DNA from: Nannocystis bainbridge
Lineage (GTDB): Bacteria > Myxococcota_A > Polyangia > Nannocystales > Nannocystaceae
DNA: 64,000 bases
NCBI RefSeq assembly: GCF_028368995.1
Contig: NZ_JAQNDL010000001.1
Location: 4,118,001-4,182,000 of the forward strand
Direction: 5' to 3'
In this document: positions 15,572 through 27,424 of the stretch, piece by piece
Layout of the letters: each line of letters opens with the position of its first letter
Position numbering within the stretch: position 1 is the stretch's first letter
Program-made: the position numbers and the translations under genes
Notes under the pieces: model-generated
What the model saw: the letters and a program-made list of their open reading frames with translations, nothing else
Databases searched by the model: none
What the model was told of the DNA's origin: nothing

Positions 15572-17794
15572 ATGACTTTGCTTCGCGTCTCTTCCTCCTT
15601 TATCGCCCTGGCGCTCGCCATCACCGCCTGCCAGCCCGACGGTCCCGATGGTGGTGGTCCCGACGCGGCACCCGAGGTCGAGCAGCCCGCGCCCGATCCG
15701 TGGATCGCCGAGGAGTATGCGCCGGTCCAGGAGGAGGCCAAGAAGCTCAGCGTCGCCAAGTTCCTCGAGCTCTACCCGCAGCCGGCCTATATCGCCTCCG
15801 TCTCGTACGACGCGCTCAAGGCCGCCGGCCTCGATCTCATCCGCCCCTACGCCGGCCTCACCGACGCCCACGACAAGCTGCTCGCCAGCAACGGCTTCGT
15901 CGCCGTCGACAGCCCCGACACCCGGACCTTCGCCACCACCTACCTCGACATCTACGACAACGACCTGCCGGTGCTCGTCACCGCCGACAGCATGCTCTAC
16001 GCGCTGCACAAGTCGTTCGACTCGATGCTCATGTACTTCGAGCGCACCGTCCTCCGCCAGGAGATGGCGACGATGCTCGACACCAGCCACAAGGCCCTCG
16101 GCGCCCGCATCGGCAAGCTCCCGCCCGAGCTCGCCGCCGCCGCCGCCGACCTCGACGTCTACCTCACCGTCGGCCGCGCCCTGCTGTCCGGCTTCGCCGA
16201 GCCCGTCAGCGACGACAAGGTCGTGCAGGACAAGGTCGACCGGATCCTCGCCGCCGTCACCGGCCTCAAGCCGGCCGGCCTCGACCTGTTCGGCGTCAAC
16301 GTCGAGTACGACTTCTCCCAGCTCGAGCCGCGCGGCCACTACGAGGACGACACCGACCTCCAGACCTACTTCCAGGCCATGATCTGGCTCGGCCGCACCG
16401 ACCTCTCGATGGTCGTCTACGACGAGAACCAGAAGCCGCAGTTCAACCGCCGCGGCCTCGATGCCGCCTTCCTCCTGCATCACCTCCTGCAGGACAGCGG
16501 CGCCGAGGCCAACTGGAAGCGCATCGACAAGACCATCTCGCTGCTGATCGGCGAGCGCGACAGCATGAGCCCGGCCGACATGACGACCTACATGGACGCG
16601 GTCGGGGCTCACACCCCCGAGGAGCTGGTCAAGCTGTCCGACGAGGTCGTCTACAAGGCCCTCATCGACGGCGCCTACGGCCTCCAGCGCATCATGTCGC
16701 AGATCATGTACACCGACCCGAACGCGCCGCAGCTGATGCTCCCGCGCGTGTTCCACCTGATGGGTCAGCGCTTCACGATCGACTCGTACGTGTTCAACAA
16801 CGTCACCTACGACCGCGTGCAGGACCTGCGCACCGGCACCAAGGTCACGCGCATGCTGCCGAGCGAGCTCGACGTCCAGTTCGTGCTCGGCAACAACGCC
16901 GCCGCCCACCACCTCGAGCCCGAGCTCGACGAGTACGGCTACCAGGGCACGCTGCACGAGATGCGCTTCCTGGTCGACAGCCACCCGCAGGAGTTCTGGG
17001 ACGCCAACTTCTACAACGGCTGGCTGGCGGCCATCCGCGCGCTCGGCGACCACAGCGAGTTCGACAACCTGCCCGAGTCGATGCGCACCGCCGCGTGGGC
17101 CGACAAGGGCCTCAACACCCAGACCGCCTCGTGGGCCGAGCTGCGCCACGACACCCTGCTCTACGTCAAGCAGTCCTACTCCGGCGGCAACGGTTGCGAG
17201 TACATCGACGCCTACGTCGAGCCGGTGCCCGCGCTCTACAACCGCCTCGCCCACCTCGGCGACCTCGGCCTCGAGCTGACCGGCGAGCTCGCCGGCGAGG
17301 GCTTCGAGGTCGCCAACGCCCAGACGTTCTTCACGCACCTGAAGGACGTGTCGACCACGCTCGAGAGCATCGCCCAGAAGGAGATCGACGGCCAGGCGCT
17401 GACCACCGGCGAGTACGACTTCCTCCGCGGCACGATCGAGATGGAGCTCGTCGGCTGCGGCGAGGTCCAGTACGACGGCTGGTACGGCAAGCTGTTCTTC
17501 GACCAGGCGAAGATCGCCGAGTTCGAGCCGACGATCGCCGACGTGCACACCGCCCCGACCGACGCCGCCGGCGTCGAAAAGGGCTGGGTCCTGCACGCCG
17601 CCACCGGCCGCCCGATGCTCATGGTCTTCACCCTCGAGGACTGCTCCGGCACCCGCGCCTACGTCGGCCCGGTCTCGAGCTTCCACAGCGTGCTCACCGA
17701 GGGCTACGACCGCCAGACCGACTCCGACTGGGCGACCACCCTCTCGGGCGATCCGCCCGCGCGGCCGTCCTGGACCGAGAGCTTCGTCCGCTAG
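15572..17794 (+). CDS. DUF3160 lipoprotein
   Basis: The product is about 740 residues. The ATG at 15572 gives a classical signal with lipobox AITAC, so a 13-residue upstream extension is rejected. The mature protein matches the DUF3160 pattern: NDLPVLVTADSMLYALHKSFDSML, the ELY..YTDP-type centre RIMSQIMYTDPNAPQ, then the TLLYVKQSYSGGNGCEYIDAYVEP block. These proteins are secreted or surface-anchored in Deltaproteobacteria and Chloroflexi, with no established activity. An acidic Asp/Gly/Pro linker follows the lipidated Cys. The gene is probably monocistronic; two palindromic repeats follow it. Confidence 0.88.
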   Translation: MTLLRVSSSFIALALAITACQPDGPDGGGPDAAPEVEQPAPDPWIAEEYAPVQEEAKKLSVAKFLELYPQPAYIASVSYDALKAAGLDLIRPYAGLTDAHDKLLASNGFVAVDSPDTRTFATTYLDIYDNDLPVLVTADSMLYALHKSFDSMLMYFERTVLRQEMATMLDTSHKALGARIGKLPPELAAAAADLDVYLTVGRALLSGFAEPVSDDKVVQDKVDRILAAVTGLKPAGLDLFGVNVEYDFSQLEPRGHYEDDTDLQTYFQAMIWLGRTDLSMVVYDENQKPQFNRRGLDAAFLLHHLLQDSGAEANWKRIDKTISLLIGERDSMSPADMTTYMDAVGAHTPEELVKLSDEVVYKALIDGAYGLQRIMSQIMYTDPNAPQLMLPRVFHLMGQRFTIDSYVFNNVTYDRVQDLRTGTKVTRMLPSELDVQFVLGNNAAAHHLEPELDEYGYQGTLHEMRFLVDSHPQEFWDANFYNGWLAAIRALGDHSEFDNLPESMRTAAWADKGLNTQTASWAELRHDTLLYVKQSYSGGNGCEYIDAYVEPVPALYNRLAHLGDLGLELTGELAGEGFEVANAQTFFTHLKDVSTTLESIAQKEIDGQALTTGEYDFLRGTIEMELVGCGEVQYDGWYGKLFFDQAKIAEFEPTIADVHTAPTDAAGVEKGWVLHAATGRPMLMVFTLEDCSGTRAYVGPVSSFHSVLTEGYDRQTDSDWATTLSGDPPARPSWTESFVR

Positions 17795-17830
17795 GACGCA
17801 CCCCCGCCGTCGCTGCGGGCAAAATAACTT

Positions 17831-17872
17831 CAGGACATGCTCTCATGAGCATGTCCTGAAGCGCATGTCATT
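17831..17872. repeat. CATGTCC-family hairpin with 12-bp perfect arms
   Basis: CAGGACATGCTC (17831-17842), loop TCAT, GAGCATGTCCTG (17847-17858), then a further half-site GCGCATGTCATT. It follows the DUF3160 stop by 36 bp and is terminator-like without a T-run. Confidence 0.85.
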
Positions 17873-17952
17873 CGTCAGCCGAACTGAAGCGCCGCGGCCT
17901 TGCAAGGGTCGTCCTGAGCGCGAAGCCTCCGCCTAGTGGGCCTCGACTCGCT

Positions 17953-17976
17953 ACATGTCCCGAATGACATGTCCTG
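17953..17976. repeat. CATGTCC-family pair
   Basis: ACATGTCCCGA then ATGACATGTCCTG, two half-sites in direct order, in the convergent gap between the DUF3160 and DUF971 genes. Confidence 0.75.
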
Positions 17977-18043
17977 AAGACCCTGCGGCCTCACGTTCGG
18001 AACGACGTCATCCTTCGCCCCGTCCCGCCGGGCGAGGCGAACG

Positions 18044-18337
18044 TCAGCCCTGCCCGTACGCGGCGACCCAGCGCAGGTGCGGCCAGGTGAAGATGCCGTT
18101 GTCGTGCCCGTCGGAGAAGCGGATCCCGAGCGCGTAGGCGCCGACCTCGTGCAGCTCGGCGATCGTCACCCCCGCGGGCGGCTCGTGGAACCGGATGCCC
18201 GGCGTGTGCCCCTGGCAGGTCGCGCACGGGCACCAGCCGCGCAGCAGTCCCGCTGCCAGCCGCGACACCGCGCCGTCCTCCCAGGTGACCTCGAGGACGG
18301 CTTCCTTCACGTGATGGGCGATGTCTACCGGGACCAT
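18044..18337 (-). CDS. DUF971 domain protein
   Basis: This 97-residue protein matches DUF971 (gamma-butyrobetaine hydroxylase N-terminal-like). It has VTWEDGAVSRLAAGLLRGWCPCATCQG with the conserved Cys cluster, VGAYALGIRFSDGHDNGIF, and TWPHLRW at the end. The domain is often fused to or encoded beside iron-sulfur assembly and Mrp/ApbC proteins, and a metal or nucleotide role is assumed. An ATG at 18337 with GAGG five bases upstream is chosen; a GTG at 18343 is also in frame. The start lies only a few bases after the stop of the Thr-rich lipoprotein gene, so the two are co-transcribed although apparently unrelated in role. Confidence 0.85.
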   Translation of the reverse strand: MVPVDIAHHVKEAVLEVTWEDGAVSRLAAGLLRGWCPCATCQGHTPGIRFHEPPAGVTIAELHEVGAYALGIRFSDGHDNGIFTWPHLRWVAAYGQG

Positions 18338-18344
18338 CGGCACC

Positions 18345-19346
18345 TCATGGCGGAACCACGCACAGCGGCTGGCCGTTCTCTTCTTCGCACACCGGACACA
18401 CGGACACGTAGTAGTACGTCTTGCCGGCGTCCTCGACGCACAGCTCGACCTTCACGCCGTCGCCGGTGGACTCGCCGCACTGGCTCTGCATGCCCATCGA
18501 GCACTCGCTCTTCGGCGTGTCGGCGCAGGCGCAGCTCCACGACTGCAGCGAACCGACGCAACCGGCCGCCTGCGGTTCGGCGAGGCCCGTGTCACCGCAG
18601 CTGCCCGGCGTGCAGAAGGTTTCGTTGAGCTCCCACTTGCCGTCCTGGCACTGCAGCAGCTTGCCGAGGACGCCCGGCCCGGCATCGCAGGCGAGCTCGA
18701 GGGGGATCTCGCAACCCCCACCCTCCATCGGATCGTCGCCCGCCGTCCCCATCGTCGTCTCGGTCGTGTCCGTCGTCGAAGTGGTCGTCGTCTCGTCGGT
18801 CGTGCTCGTGCTCGTCGTCTCCGTCGTGCTCGTGCTCGTCGTCTCCGTCGTGCTCGTGCTCGTCGACGAAGTGCCGGGCTCCGTGCTCGTGCCCGTCTCG
18901 CTCGTGCCCGGACCGACCGTCGTCATCCCGTCGGTCGTCGGCGTCGAGGTCGTCCCGGGCCCGCCCTCGCACTCGTCCTTGCCGAGCTGCAGCACCTCGC
19001 CGAGCGCCGGCACCGACAGGTTGTATTTGGCCTCGGCCATCTCGCCCTCGGCGATCCACGTCACCGTGATGTCGGCGGTCAGCGTGCCCGCGGGCGGCGT
19101 GAACCCGACCGTCGCGAAGTCATCGTCGAACACGGCCGGATCGGTGATCGGGAACGTCTTTGTCAGAGGTTCGCCGATCGCCCCTTCCGCGCCGTAGCTT
19201 TGGATCCGCAGCGACACGCTCGTCGGTGCGCCGCTGACCAGGTCGCACGGGAACAGCTGCAGCTCGACCTCGGTCGGCTTGGCCCCGCACGCGCCGAGCA
19301 GCCACACCGTGGCGCCGCCGACCAGCCTCAGGAGGCGAGAATGCAC
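18345..19346 (-). CDS. Thr-rich-linker lipoprotein with Cys-rich C-terminus
   Basis: The product is about 333 residues and starts at a GTG. A signal with lipobox LLGAC is followed by a beta-like domain of about 110 residues (FPCDLVSGAPTSVSLRI, TLTADITVTWIAEGE). A 75-residue linker made almost only of Thr, Ser and Glu comes next (TTETTSTSTTETTSTSTT). The C-terminal domain has about a dozen Cys residues, likely disulfide-bonded. This plan is typical of cell-surface proteins of Nannocystineae. The linker is encoded by near-repetitive GTCGT/CGTGC units, so length variation between strains is expected. The function is unknown. Confidence 0.75.
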   Translation of the reverse strand: MHSRLLRLVGGATVWLLGACGAKPTEVELQLFPCDLVSGAPTSVSLRIQSYGAEGAIGEPLTKTFPITDPAVFDDDFATVGFTPPAGTLTADITVTWIAEGEMAEAKYNLSVPALGEVLQLGKDECEGGPGTTSTPTTDGMTTVGPGTSETGTSTEPGTSSTSTSTTETTSTSTTETTSTSTTDETTTTSTTDTTETTMGTAGDDPMEGGGCEIPLELACDAGPGVLGKLLQCQDGKWELNETFCTPGSCGDTGLAEPQAAGCVGSLQSWSCACADTPKSECSMGMQSQCGESTGDGVKVELCVEDAGKTYYYVSVCPVCEEENGQPLCVVPP

Positions 19347-19430
19347 GGCGCGGATTCTACCACAAGCGCCGACCCCGCGTGCGCACCTCTGAACATCGTA
19401 TCAGTCACGCCCTGAGCCGCCTGGCCGTTC

Positions 19431-19453
19431 GGACCTGTCCCAAGGGACCTGTC
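19431..19453. repeat. Variant palindrome CCTGTCC type
   Basis: GGACCTGTCC and AGGGACCTGTC with C replacing A in the half-site. It lies upstream of rnz in the divergent gap. Confidence 0.6.
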
Positions 19454-19530
19454 ACTGCTGGAGCGAACACCGCTGCGGGCCGCTCGCTCGCTCCCGCGGC
19501 CGCGGCGCCTGATCTATGCTCCGCGCCCTT

Positions 19531-20454
19531 ATGTCCGCCCGGGAACTCATCGCCCTCGGCACCGCCAGCCAGGTGCCCACGCGCTATCGCAACCACAACG
19601 GCTACCTGCTGCGCTGGGACGACCACGGCCTGCTGTTCGACCCCGGCGAGGGCACGCAACGGCAGATGATCTACGCCGGGGTGACGACCGCCGCGATCAC
19701 GCGGATCTGCGTGACCCACTTCCACGGCGACCACTGCCTCGGGCTGGCCGGTATCTCCCAGCGCATCTCGCTCGACCGGGTCCAGCACGAGGTCACCGTG
19801 CACTACCCCGCCTCGGGTCAGGTCTTCTTCGATCGCCTGCGCCACGCCTCGATCTTCCACGACGTCGCCCACATCACCGCGCGACCGATCCGCGGCCCCG
19901 GCACGATCTACGAGGACGCCGACCTCACCCTCTCGACCCTGCCGCTCGACCACGGCGTCGAGGCCTTCGGCTACCGCCTCGAGGAGAAGGCCAAGCGGAC
20001 CATGCTGCCCGACCGACTGGCCGCCGCCGGCGTGCGCGGGCCGATGGTCCGCCGGCTGATGCTCGAGGGCTCGCTCGAGCTCGACGGCCGCACCATCCAC
20101 CTCGACGACGTCAGCCTGCCGAAGCCGGGCCAGGTGTTCGCGTTCGTGATGGACACCCGCAAGTGCGCCAACGCGGTGGCGCTGGCCCGCGGCGCCGACA
20201 TGTTGGTGTGCGAGTCGACCTATCTCCACTGCGACGCCGACCTCGCCCACGACCACGGCCACATGACCGCCGTCGAGGCCGCGACGATCGCCCGCGACGC
20301 CGGCGTCCGCCGCCTGGTCCTCACCCACTTCTCGCAGCGCTACCAGGACACCGAGGCCTTCGTCGCCGAGGCCCGCGCGATCCACCCCGACGTGATCGCC
20401 GCCCGCGACTGCGACATCATCCCGGTGCCGAAGCGCCGCGAAGCCGGCGCCTGA
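19531..20454 (+). CDS. rnz: Ribonuclease Z
   Basis: RNase Z (ElaC) endonucleolytically removes the 3' trailer of tRNA precursors. The 307-residue product is family length. It has the zinc motif THFHGDH (H63, H65, D67, H68), an N-terminal LGTASQVPTRYRNHNGYLL matching the ELAC start, PLDHGVEAFGYRL with the next ligand His, MDTRKCANAV with the bridging Asp, and LTHFSQRYQ with the last His. The start ATG at 19531 is chosen over 19516 because it aligns with the family N-terminus. The gene is divergent from the lipoprotein gene and convergent with the kinase gene. Confidence 0.95.
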   Translation: MSARELIALGTASQVPTRYRNHNGYLLRWDDHGLLFDPGEGTQRQMIYAGVTTAAITRICVTHFHGDHCLGLAGISQRISLDRVQHEVTVHYPASGQVFFDRLRHASIFHDVAHITARPIRGPGTIYEDADLTLSTLPLDHGVEAFGYRLEEKAKRTMLPDRLAAAGVRGPMVRRLMLEGSLELDGRTIHLDDVSLPKPGQVFAFVMDTRKCANAVALARGADMLVCESTYLHCDADLAHDHGHMTAVEAATIARDAGVRRLVLTHFSQRYQDTEAFVAEARAIHPDVIAARDCDIIPVPKRREAGA

Positions 20455-20675
20455 GGCCCTGCGCGCCGCGATCGCGGCAGCTCTCGAACAGACGGCGCCG
20501 CGCCTCGGAGCCAACGCCCCGCGAACTGCGGTCGCGGCCTCTCTGCGAGAGCCGATCCGGTGCCGAAGTTCCTGTTGTTCACGGTCCCTCGACTTCGAGG
20601 CCCTTTCTACCCACTACCTCGCGCGGAGGTCGCCGCCGTGTTGCGAAGCGGCAGAGGACTCCGAGGCGGAGCGAA

Positions 20676-20733
20676 AGGACATGCTCGTAAGAACATGCCC
20701 CTTCGAGCATGCCCTTTCGAGCATGCCCTTTCG
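20676..20733. repeat. Cluster of four CATGTCC/CATGCCC half-sites
   Basis: GGACATGCTC, GAACATGCCCC, TCGAGCATGCCC and TCGAGCATGCCC follow one another in the 285-bp convergent gap between rnz and the kinase gene. The rest of that gap shows no gene. Confidence 0.75.
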
Positions 20734-20739
20734 GCCAGC

Positions 20740-23325
20740 CTACCCGCCGAGCTTCGTCTTGACCTTGGCGATGCGCTGGGCCGCCTTGGCGTCGCCGAGC
20801 TCCTGGGCCTTCTCGTACTGCAGCAGCGCGTCGCGGTAGCGGAGCGCGTTGTAGTAGGCGTCGCCGAGCTTGAGCCGGTACGACCCGTTGTTCGGGGCCA
20901 CCGCGACCGCCTTCTCGGCGAAGCGCTGGGCCTTGTCGGCCGAGCCGCGGTCGAAGTAGATGTCCGACAGACCGATCAACGCCTCGGCGTTGCGGCGGTC
21001 GTAGCTGATCGCCTGGTTGAACAGCGACTCGGCCTCGTCGCGGCGGCCGGACGCCAGCGCCGCCTTGCCCTGGCCGGCGATCTCGGTCGCCTTGGCCGGG
21101 TCGCGCTTGACCGGCGCGTCGGCCAGCTCGTCGTCGCCCGGGTCCTCCTGCTCGCTCTTCTTCTTGCCGCCGCCCCTGCTCGACTTCGACGGCTTGCCGG
21201 TCGGCTCCGGCGTCGGCTCGACCGCATCGGGCTCGACGATCTCCGGCGGCGGGTCGTCCTGCTTCGTCGGCTCCGGCTCGGGCTCCTTCGTCGGCGGCGC
21301 CGCCTCGGGCTCGACCGCCACGCCGGCCCCACGCGCGACCTCGAGGAGCGCGGTCTGGGCCGACAGCGGCGCCTCCGTGCGCGCCTTGGCGACCGCCTTC
21401 TTGATGTTGGCCGCGCGCTTGTCCTCGTCGGGCTGGATCAGCGCCACCGCGAGCTCGCCGGTCGCCTTCTCGCCCGGGCTCAGCGTGCCGGCCTCGGCGC
21501 GCTTGACGTAGTCGTCGATCTCCGCCTGCGAGCGGGCCGCGCGGGTCAGCGCTCGCTCGCTCTTGGGGTCGAAGGCCAGCGCCCACGCGTAGTAGTCGCG
21601 CGACAGCGGCCGCGTGCCCTCGGTGTCCCAGAATTTGTCGCCGATCGTCAGCAGCTGGTTCGAGAACTCCTTGCGCAGCTCCTCGCCGCGCTCGTCCGCC
21701 ATGCGCTCGCCGCTGCCCTCGACCGACTCGAGCTCCTTGACCTTGAGCAGCGCCGTCGGCCCGCCTTCCTCCGGCAGGTTGACGTAGTGGCCGATGCTCG
21801 CGGCCTGCCGCGCGACGCGGCTGAGCGACTCGATCTGCTCCTGCTCCTCCGGCGTCACCTCCGGCGCGCCCATCAGCATCAGCGCCACCGCGGTGATCAC
21901 CGCCGCGCCCACGGCCGCGGCCACCGGCAGCAGCCACTTCCGCTGCGCTCCCTCCTCCGCCTGCGAGCCGGGCATGCGCGCCAGCAGGGCCGCGCGCCGC
22001 TCGGGCTCGATCTCCGGCAGCGGCAGGTCGTCCCACTCGGTCGTGATGCGGGCCGCGATCTGCGCCTCGCAGAGCGCCGCCTCGAGCTCGGCCATGTCGG
22101 CGTAGCGGTCGCTCGGCGACTTGGCCAGGCAGCGCATCACCACGTCCTCGAGCGCCTTCGGGATGTTGCGGTCCGGCTTGACCTGGCTCGGCAGCGGCGG
22201 CGTGACCTTGATGTGCGACAGCAACACCTCGGCGAGGTTGTCGTCGACGAACGGCGGGTGGCCGACGAGCAGCTCGTACATCACGCAGCCGATCGCGTAC
22301 ATGTCGAGGCGGCCGTCGAAGTCGGTGTTGTTGATCTGCTCCGGCGGCATGTAGGCCGGCGTGCCGGCGATCGGTCCGGCGCCGCGGTCGGCCGTCAGCA
22401 TCGCCGACACCCCGAAGTCGACGATCTTCGCCATGTCGCGGCGGCCGTCGTGGGTGATGAGGATGATGTTCTCGGGCTTGATGTCGCGGTGGACGATGCC
22501 GGCCTTGTGGGCCAGGCCGAGGCCCTTGCACACCTGGCGCAGCACGGCGATGAGGCGGCCGAACTCGAGCTCGGGGTCGACCAGGCTGGCGAGGTCGATG
22601 CCGTTCAGCAGCTCCATGCAGAAGAACAGGCGCCCGTCGGGCAGCTCGCCGAAGTCGAAGATCTCGACGATGTTCTTCGAGCCGGCGCGGGTCGCCGCGC
22701 GCGCCTCGTCGCGGAACACCTGGGCCGTGTCGCTGCGGAGGCTGAGCTCGGCGCGGAGGATCTTCAGCGCGACCCGTCGCTCGATGTCGATGTGCTCGGC
22801 TTCATAAACCACGCCCATGCCGCCCTCGCCGAGCCAGCGCAGCAGCTTGTAGCGGGTGCCCGGGATCGGCTTGCCCGCCGTGAGTTTCACCGGCGTGCGC
22901 AGCTCGAGGTGGGTATCGGCGTTCGCGATCGCGGGCGCCGTGAACTCGCCGGTATCGCGCTTTTGGCCCGTCACCGCGCGGATGTCGGGCATCGTGTGGT
23001 CGGATACCGGGCGCTCCGCCGCAGCAGGCGTGGCCGCTGCGCCGAACAGCTGCCCTGGTCTGGCGACGATCGTGCGCTTGTCGTCCGCGACCCGCTTGTC
23101 GTCCGGACGGGTGAGGTCCCGGACGTCGCGCATGGTGTCCTCGTCGTCCGCCTTGGCGGGGACTTTCACCGGCGGTGCGGGTCTCGCCGCGACCGGCGGC
23201 GGCGGCGAGGAGGCCGGAGCCGCGCGAGTGGCCGCCTGGACCGACGCCGGCAAGCCGATGCCGAAGACCGTGCGCCCCTTGTCGTCGCTCTGACCGCGTC
23301 CCTTGTCTGCGCCCTCGTCCGCCAT
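20740..23325 (-). CDS. Membrane Ser/Thr protein kinase with TPR-like C-terminus
   Basis: The product is about 861 residues. A 150-residue disordered N-terminus precedes the kinase domain (about 157-420). The domain has the glycine loop LGEGGMGVVYEAEH, catalytic Lys188 (VALKIL), HRDIKPEN at 279-286, DFG at 303-305 and GTPAYMPPEQ in the activation segment, so it should be active. One membrane segment lies at about 464-485 (LLPVAAAVGAAVITAVALML). A Pro/Glu/Lys-rich stretch and tetratricopeptide-like repeats at the C-terminus (LIGLSDIYFDRGSADKAQRFAEKA) follow. Such Pkn kinases are abundant in myxobacteria. ATG 23325 is chosen because the upstream extension is non-conserved in character. It is divergent from the carboxylase operon, about 130 bp away. 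Confidence 0.93.
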   Translation of the reverse strand: MADEGADKGRGQSDDKGRTVFGIGLPASVQAATRAAPASSPPPPVAARPAPPVKVPAKADDEDTMRDVRDLTRPDDKRVADDKRTIVARPGQLFGAAATPAAAERPVSDHTMPDIRAVTGQKRDTGEFTAPAIANADTHLELRTPVKLTAGKPIPGTRYKLLRWLGEGGMGVVYEAEHIDIERRVALKILRAELSLRSDTAQVFRDEARAATRAGSKNIVEIFDFGELPDGRLFFCMELLNGIDLASLVDPELEFGRLIAVLRQVCKGLGLAHKAGIVHRDIKPENIILITHDGRRDMAKIVDFGVSAMLTADRGAGPIAGTPAYMPPEQINNTDFDGRLDMYAIGCVMYELLVGHPPFVDDNLAEVLLSHIKVTPPLPSQVKPDRNIPKALEDVVMRCLAKSPSDRYADMAELEAALCEAQIAARITTEWDDLPLPEIEPERRAALLARMPGSQAEEGAQRKWLLPVAAAVGAAVITAVALMLMGAPEVTPEEQEQIESLSRVARQAASIGHYVNLPEEGGPTALLKVKELESVEGSGERMADERGEELRKEFSNQLLTIGDKFWDTEGTRPLSRDYYAWALAFDPKSERALTRAARSQAEIDDYVKRAEAGTLSPGEKATGELAVALIQPDEDKRAANIKKAVAKARTEAPLSAQTALLEVARGAGVAVEPEAAPPTKEPEPEPTKQDDPPPEIVEPDAVEPTPEPTGKPSKSSRGGGKKKSEQEDPGDDELADAPVKRDPAKATEIAGQGKAALASGRRDEAESLFNQAISYDRRNAEALIGLSDIYFDRGSADKAQRFAEKAVAVAPNNGSYRLKLGDAYYNALRYRDALLQYEKAQELGDAKAAQRIAKVKTKLGG

Positions 23326-23453
23326 AAGGAGAAGAACCTCGTCCGCGATTATAAATGGAAAGCGCGCGCCGAGATCGTCGGCGCGCACCGACCTCGGGCG
23401 CGCGACGAGCGGCGGGGCAGTACCGCGCAAAAGGTGGTAGCCTCGGCGCCTCC

Positions 23454-24818
<1,365 letters not shown>

Positions 24819-24844
24819 CGATCGCCGCGCCAGGAACCTGTCCG

Positions 24845-26575
<1,731 letters not shown>

Positions 26576-26577
26576 CC

Positions 26578-27252
26578 ATGCCCGTGAAGAACTTCGTCCT
26601 CGACGCCCGCCTCACTCCGCCGGTGCTCCGCGCCCGGCTCGCTGCCGGGCCTGACGGTCGCCAGCGCTTGCTCGCGCCCGGCGTCGGCATGTTCCGCGGC
26701 GCGCCGGACCCGGGCATGCTCGTCGGTCCCGATCAACCGATCGGCATCCTCGAGATCCTCGGCGTCGTGCATCACGTGCTCGCCCCCGCCGGCGCCAGCG
26801 GCCTCGTCGTCGCCGCCGAAGAGGCGCCTCGCGGGCTCGCTCCTGCGCGCAGGCCGGTCGGCTTCGACGACCTCCTCCTCACCCTCGACCCGAGCGCCAC
26901 GCGGAGCGAGAGCGCCGCCAATCAGGCCGGTCCGGCCGCCGGTGCCGCTGTCAGCGGTGCCGCCGTCCTGCGCGCGCCGACCAGCGGTCGTTTCTATGTC
27001 CGCTCGGGCCCCGGCAAGCCCGCCTTTGTCAGCGTCGGCGCCGTCCTCGAGCCCGGCCAGACCGTCGGTCTCATCGAGGTCATGAAGACCTTCAGCCGCG
27101 TCCTCTACGGCGGCGACCAGTTACCCGCCCGCGCGCGCGTCGTCCGGGTGTGCCAGGCCGACGAGTCGGACGTCGCCCAGGGCGACCCGCTCCTCGAGGT
27201 CGAGCCCGCCGACGCTGCGGGCGACCCAAATACGAAACCCCACCTGGCATAG
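26578..27252 (+). CDS. Biotin carboxyl carrier protein with an extra degenerate carrier domain
   Basis: This 224-residue protein has two biotinyl-like modules. The C-terminal one (about 128-210) reads VLRAPTSGRFYVRSGPGKPAFVSVGAVLEPGQTVGLIEVMKTF, with the biotin-accepting Lys170 in EVMK. The N-terminal one (about 30-82) follows the same pattern, LLAPGVGMFRGAPDPGMLVGPDQPIGILEILG, but has EILG at 59-62 so Gly62 replaces Lys and no biotin can be attached. The second copy probably has a structural or docking role. It is the third gene of the carboxylase operon. A stem-loop overlaps its stop codon. Confidence 0.88.
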   Translation: MPVKNFVLDARLTPPVLRARLAAGPDGRQRLLAPGVGMFRGAPDPGMLVGPDQPIGILEILGVVHHVLAPAGASGLVVAAEEAPRGLAPARRPVGFDDLLLTLDPSATRSESAANQAGPAAGAAVSGAAVLRAPTSGRFYVRSGPGKPAFVSVGAVLEPGQTVGLIEVMKTFSRVLYGGDQLPARARVVRVCQADESDVAQGDPLLEVEPADAAGDPNTKPHLA

Positions 27253-27267
27253 CGATATCAGGTGGGG
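27238..27267 (+). terminator. Stem-loop overlapping the carrier stop codon
   Basis: CCCCACCTG (27238-27246) pairs perfectly with CAGGTGGGG (27259-27267) across a 12-base loop that holds the TAG stop. There is no T-run after it, so termination efficiency is uncertain, but its position at the operon end fits. Confidence 0.55.
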
Positions 27268-27424
27268 ATCGACTTCGATAGCGTTGAGGGGGGACGGCCT
27301 CAGTTGGCGACGGGCCCGCTGACTGCGGACCAGCGAACCCGCGTGATCATGAAGTGCACGTCTCACCGATTTGGATGAGGGGCCCATGCGATTTTTTTCT
27401 GACCCGCCGCTGAAGGGGTAATTC

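Noticed and set aside
14453..17686. A 1077-codon minus-strand open frame, and other very long antisense frames at 5713-7650 and 12753-14582
   Set aside because: They lie exactly opposite well-identified genes. High GC at codon third positions suppresses stops in antisense frames, and the peptides are low-complexity without motifs.
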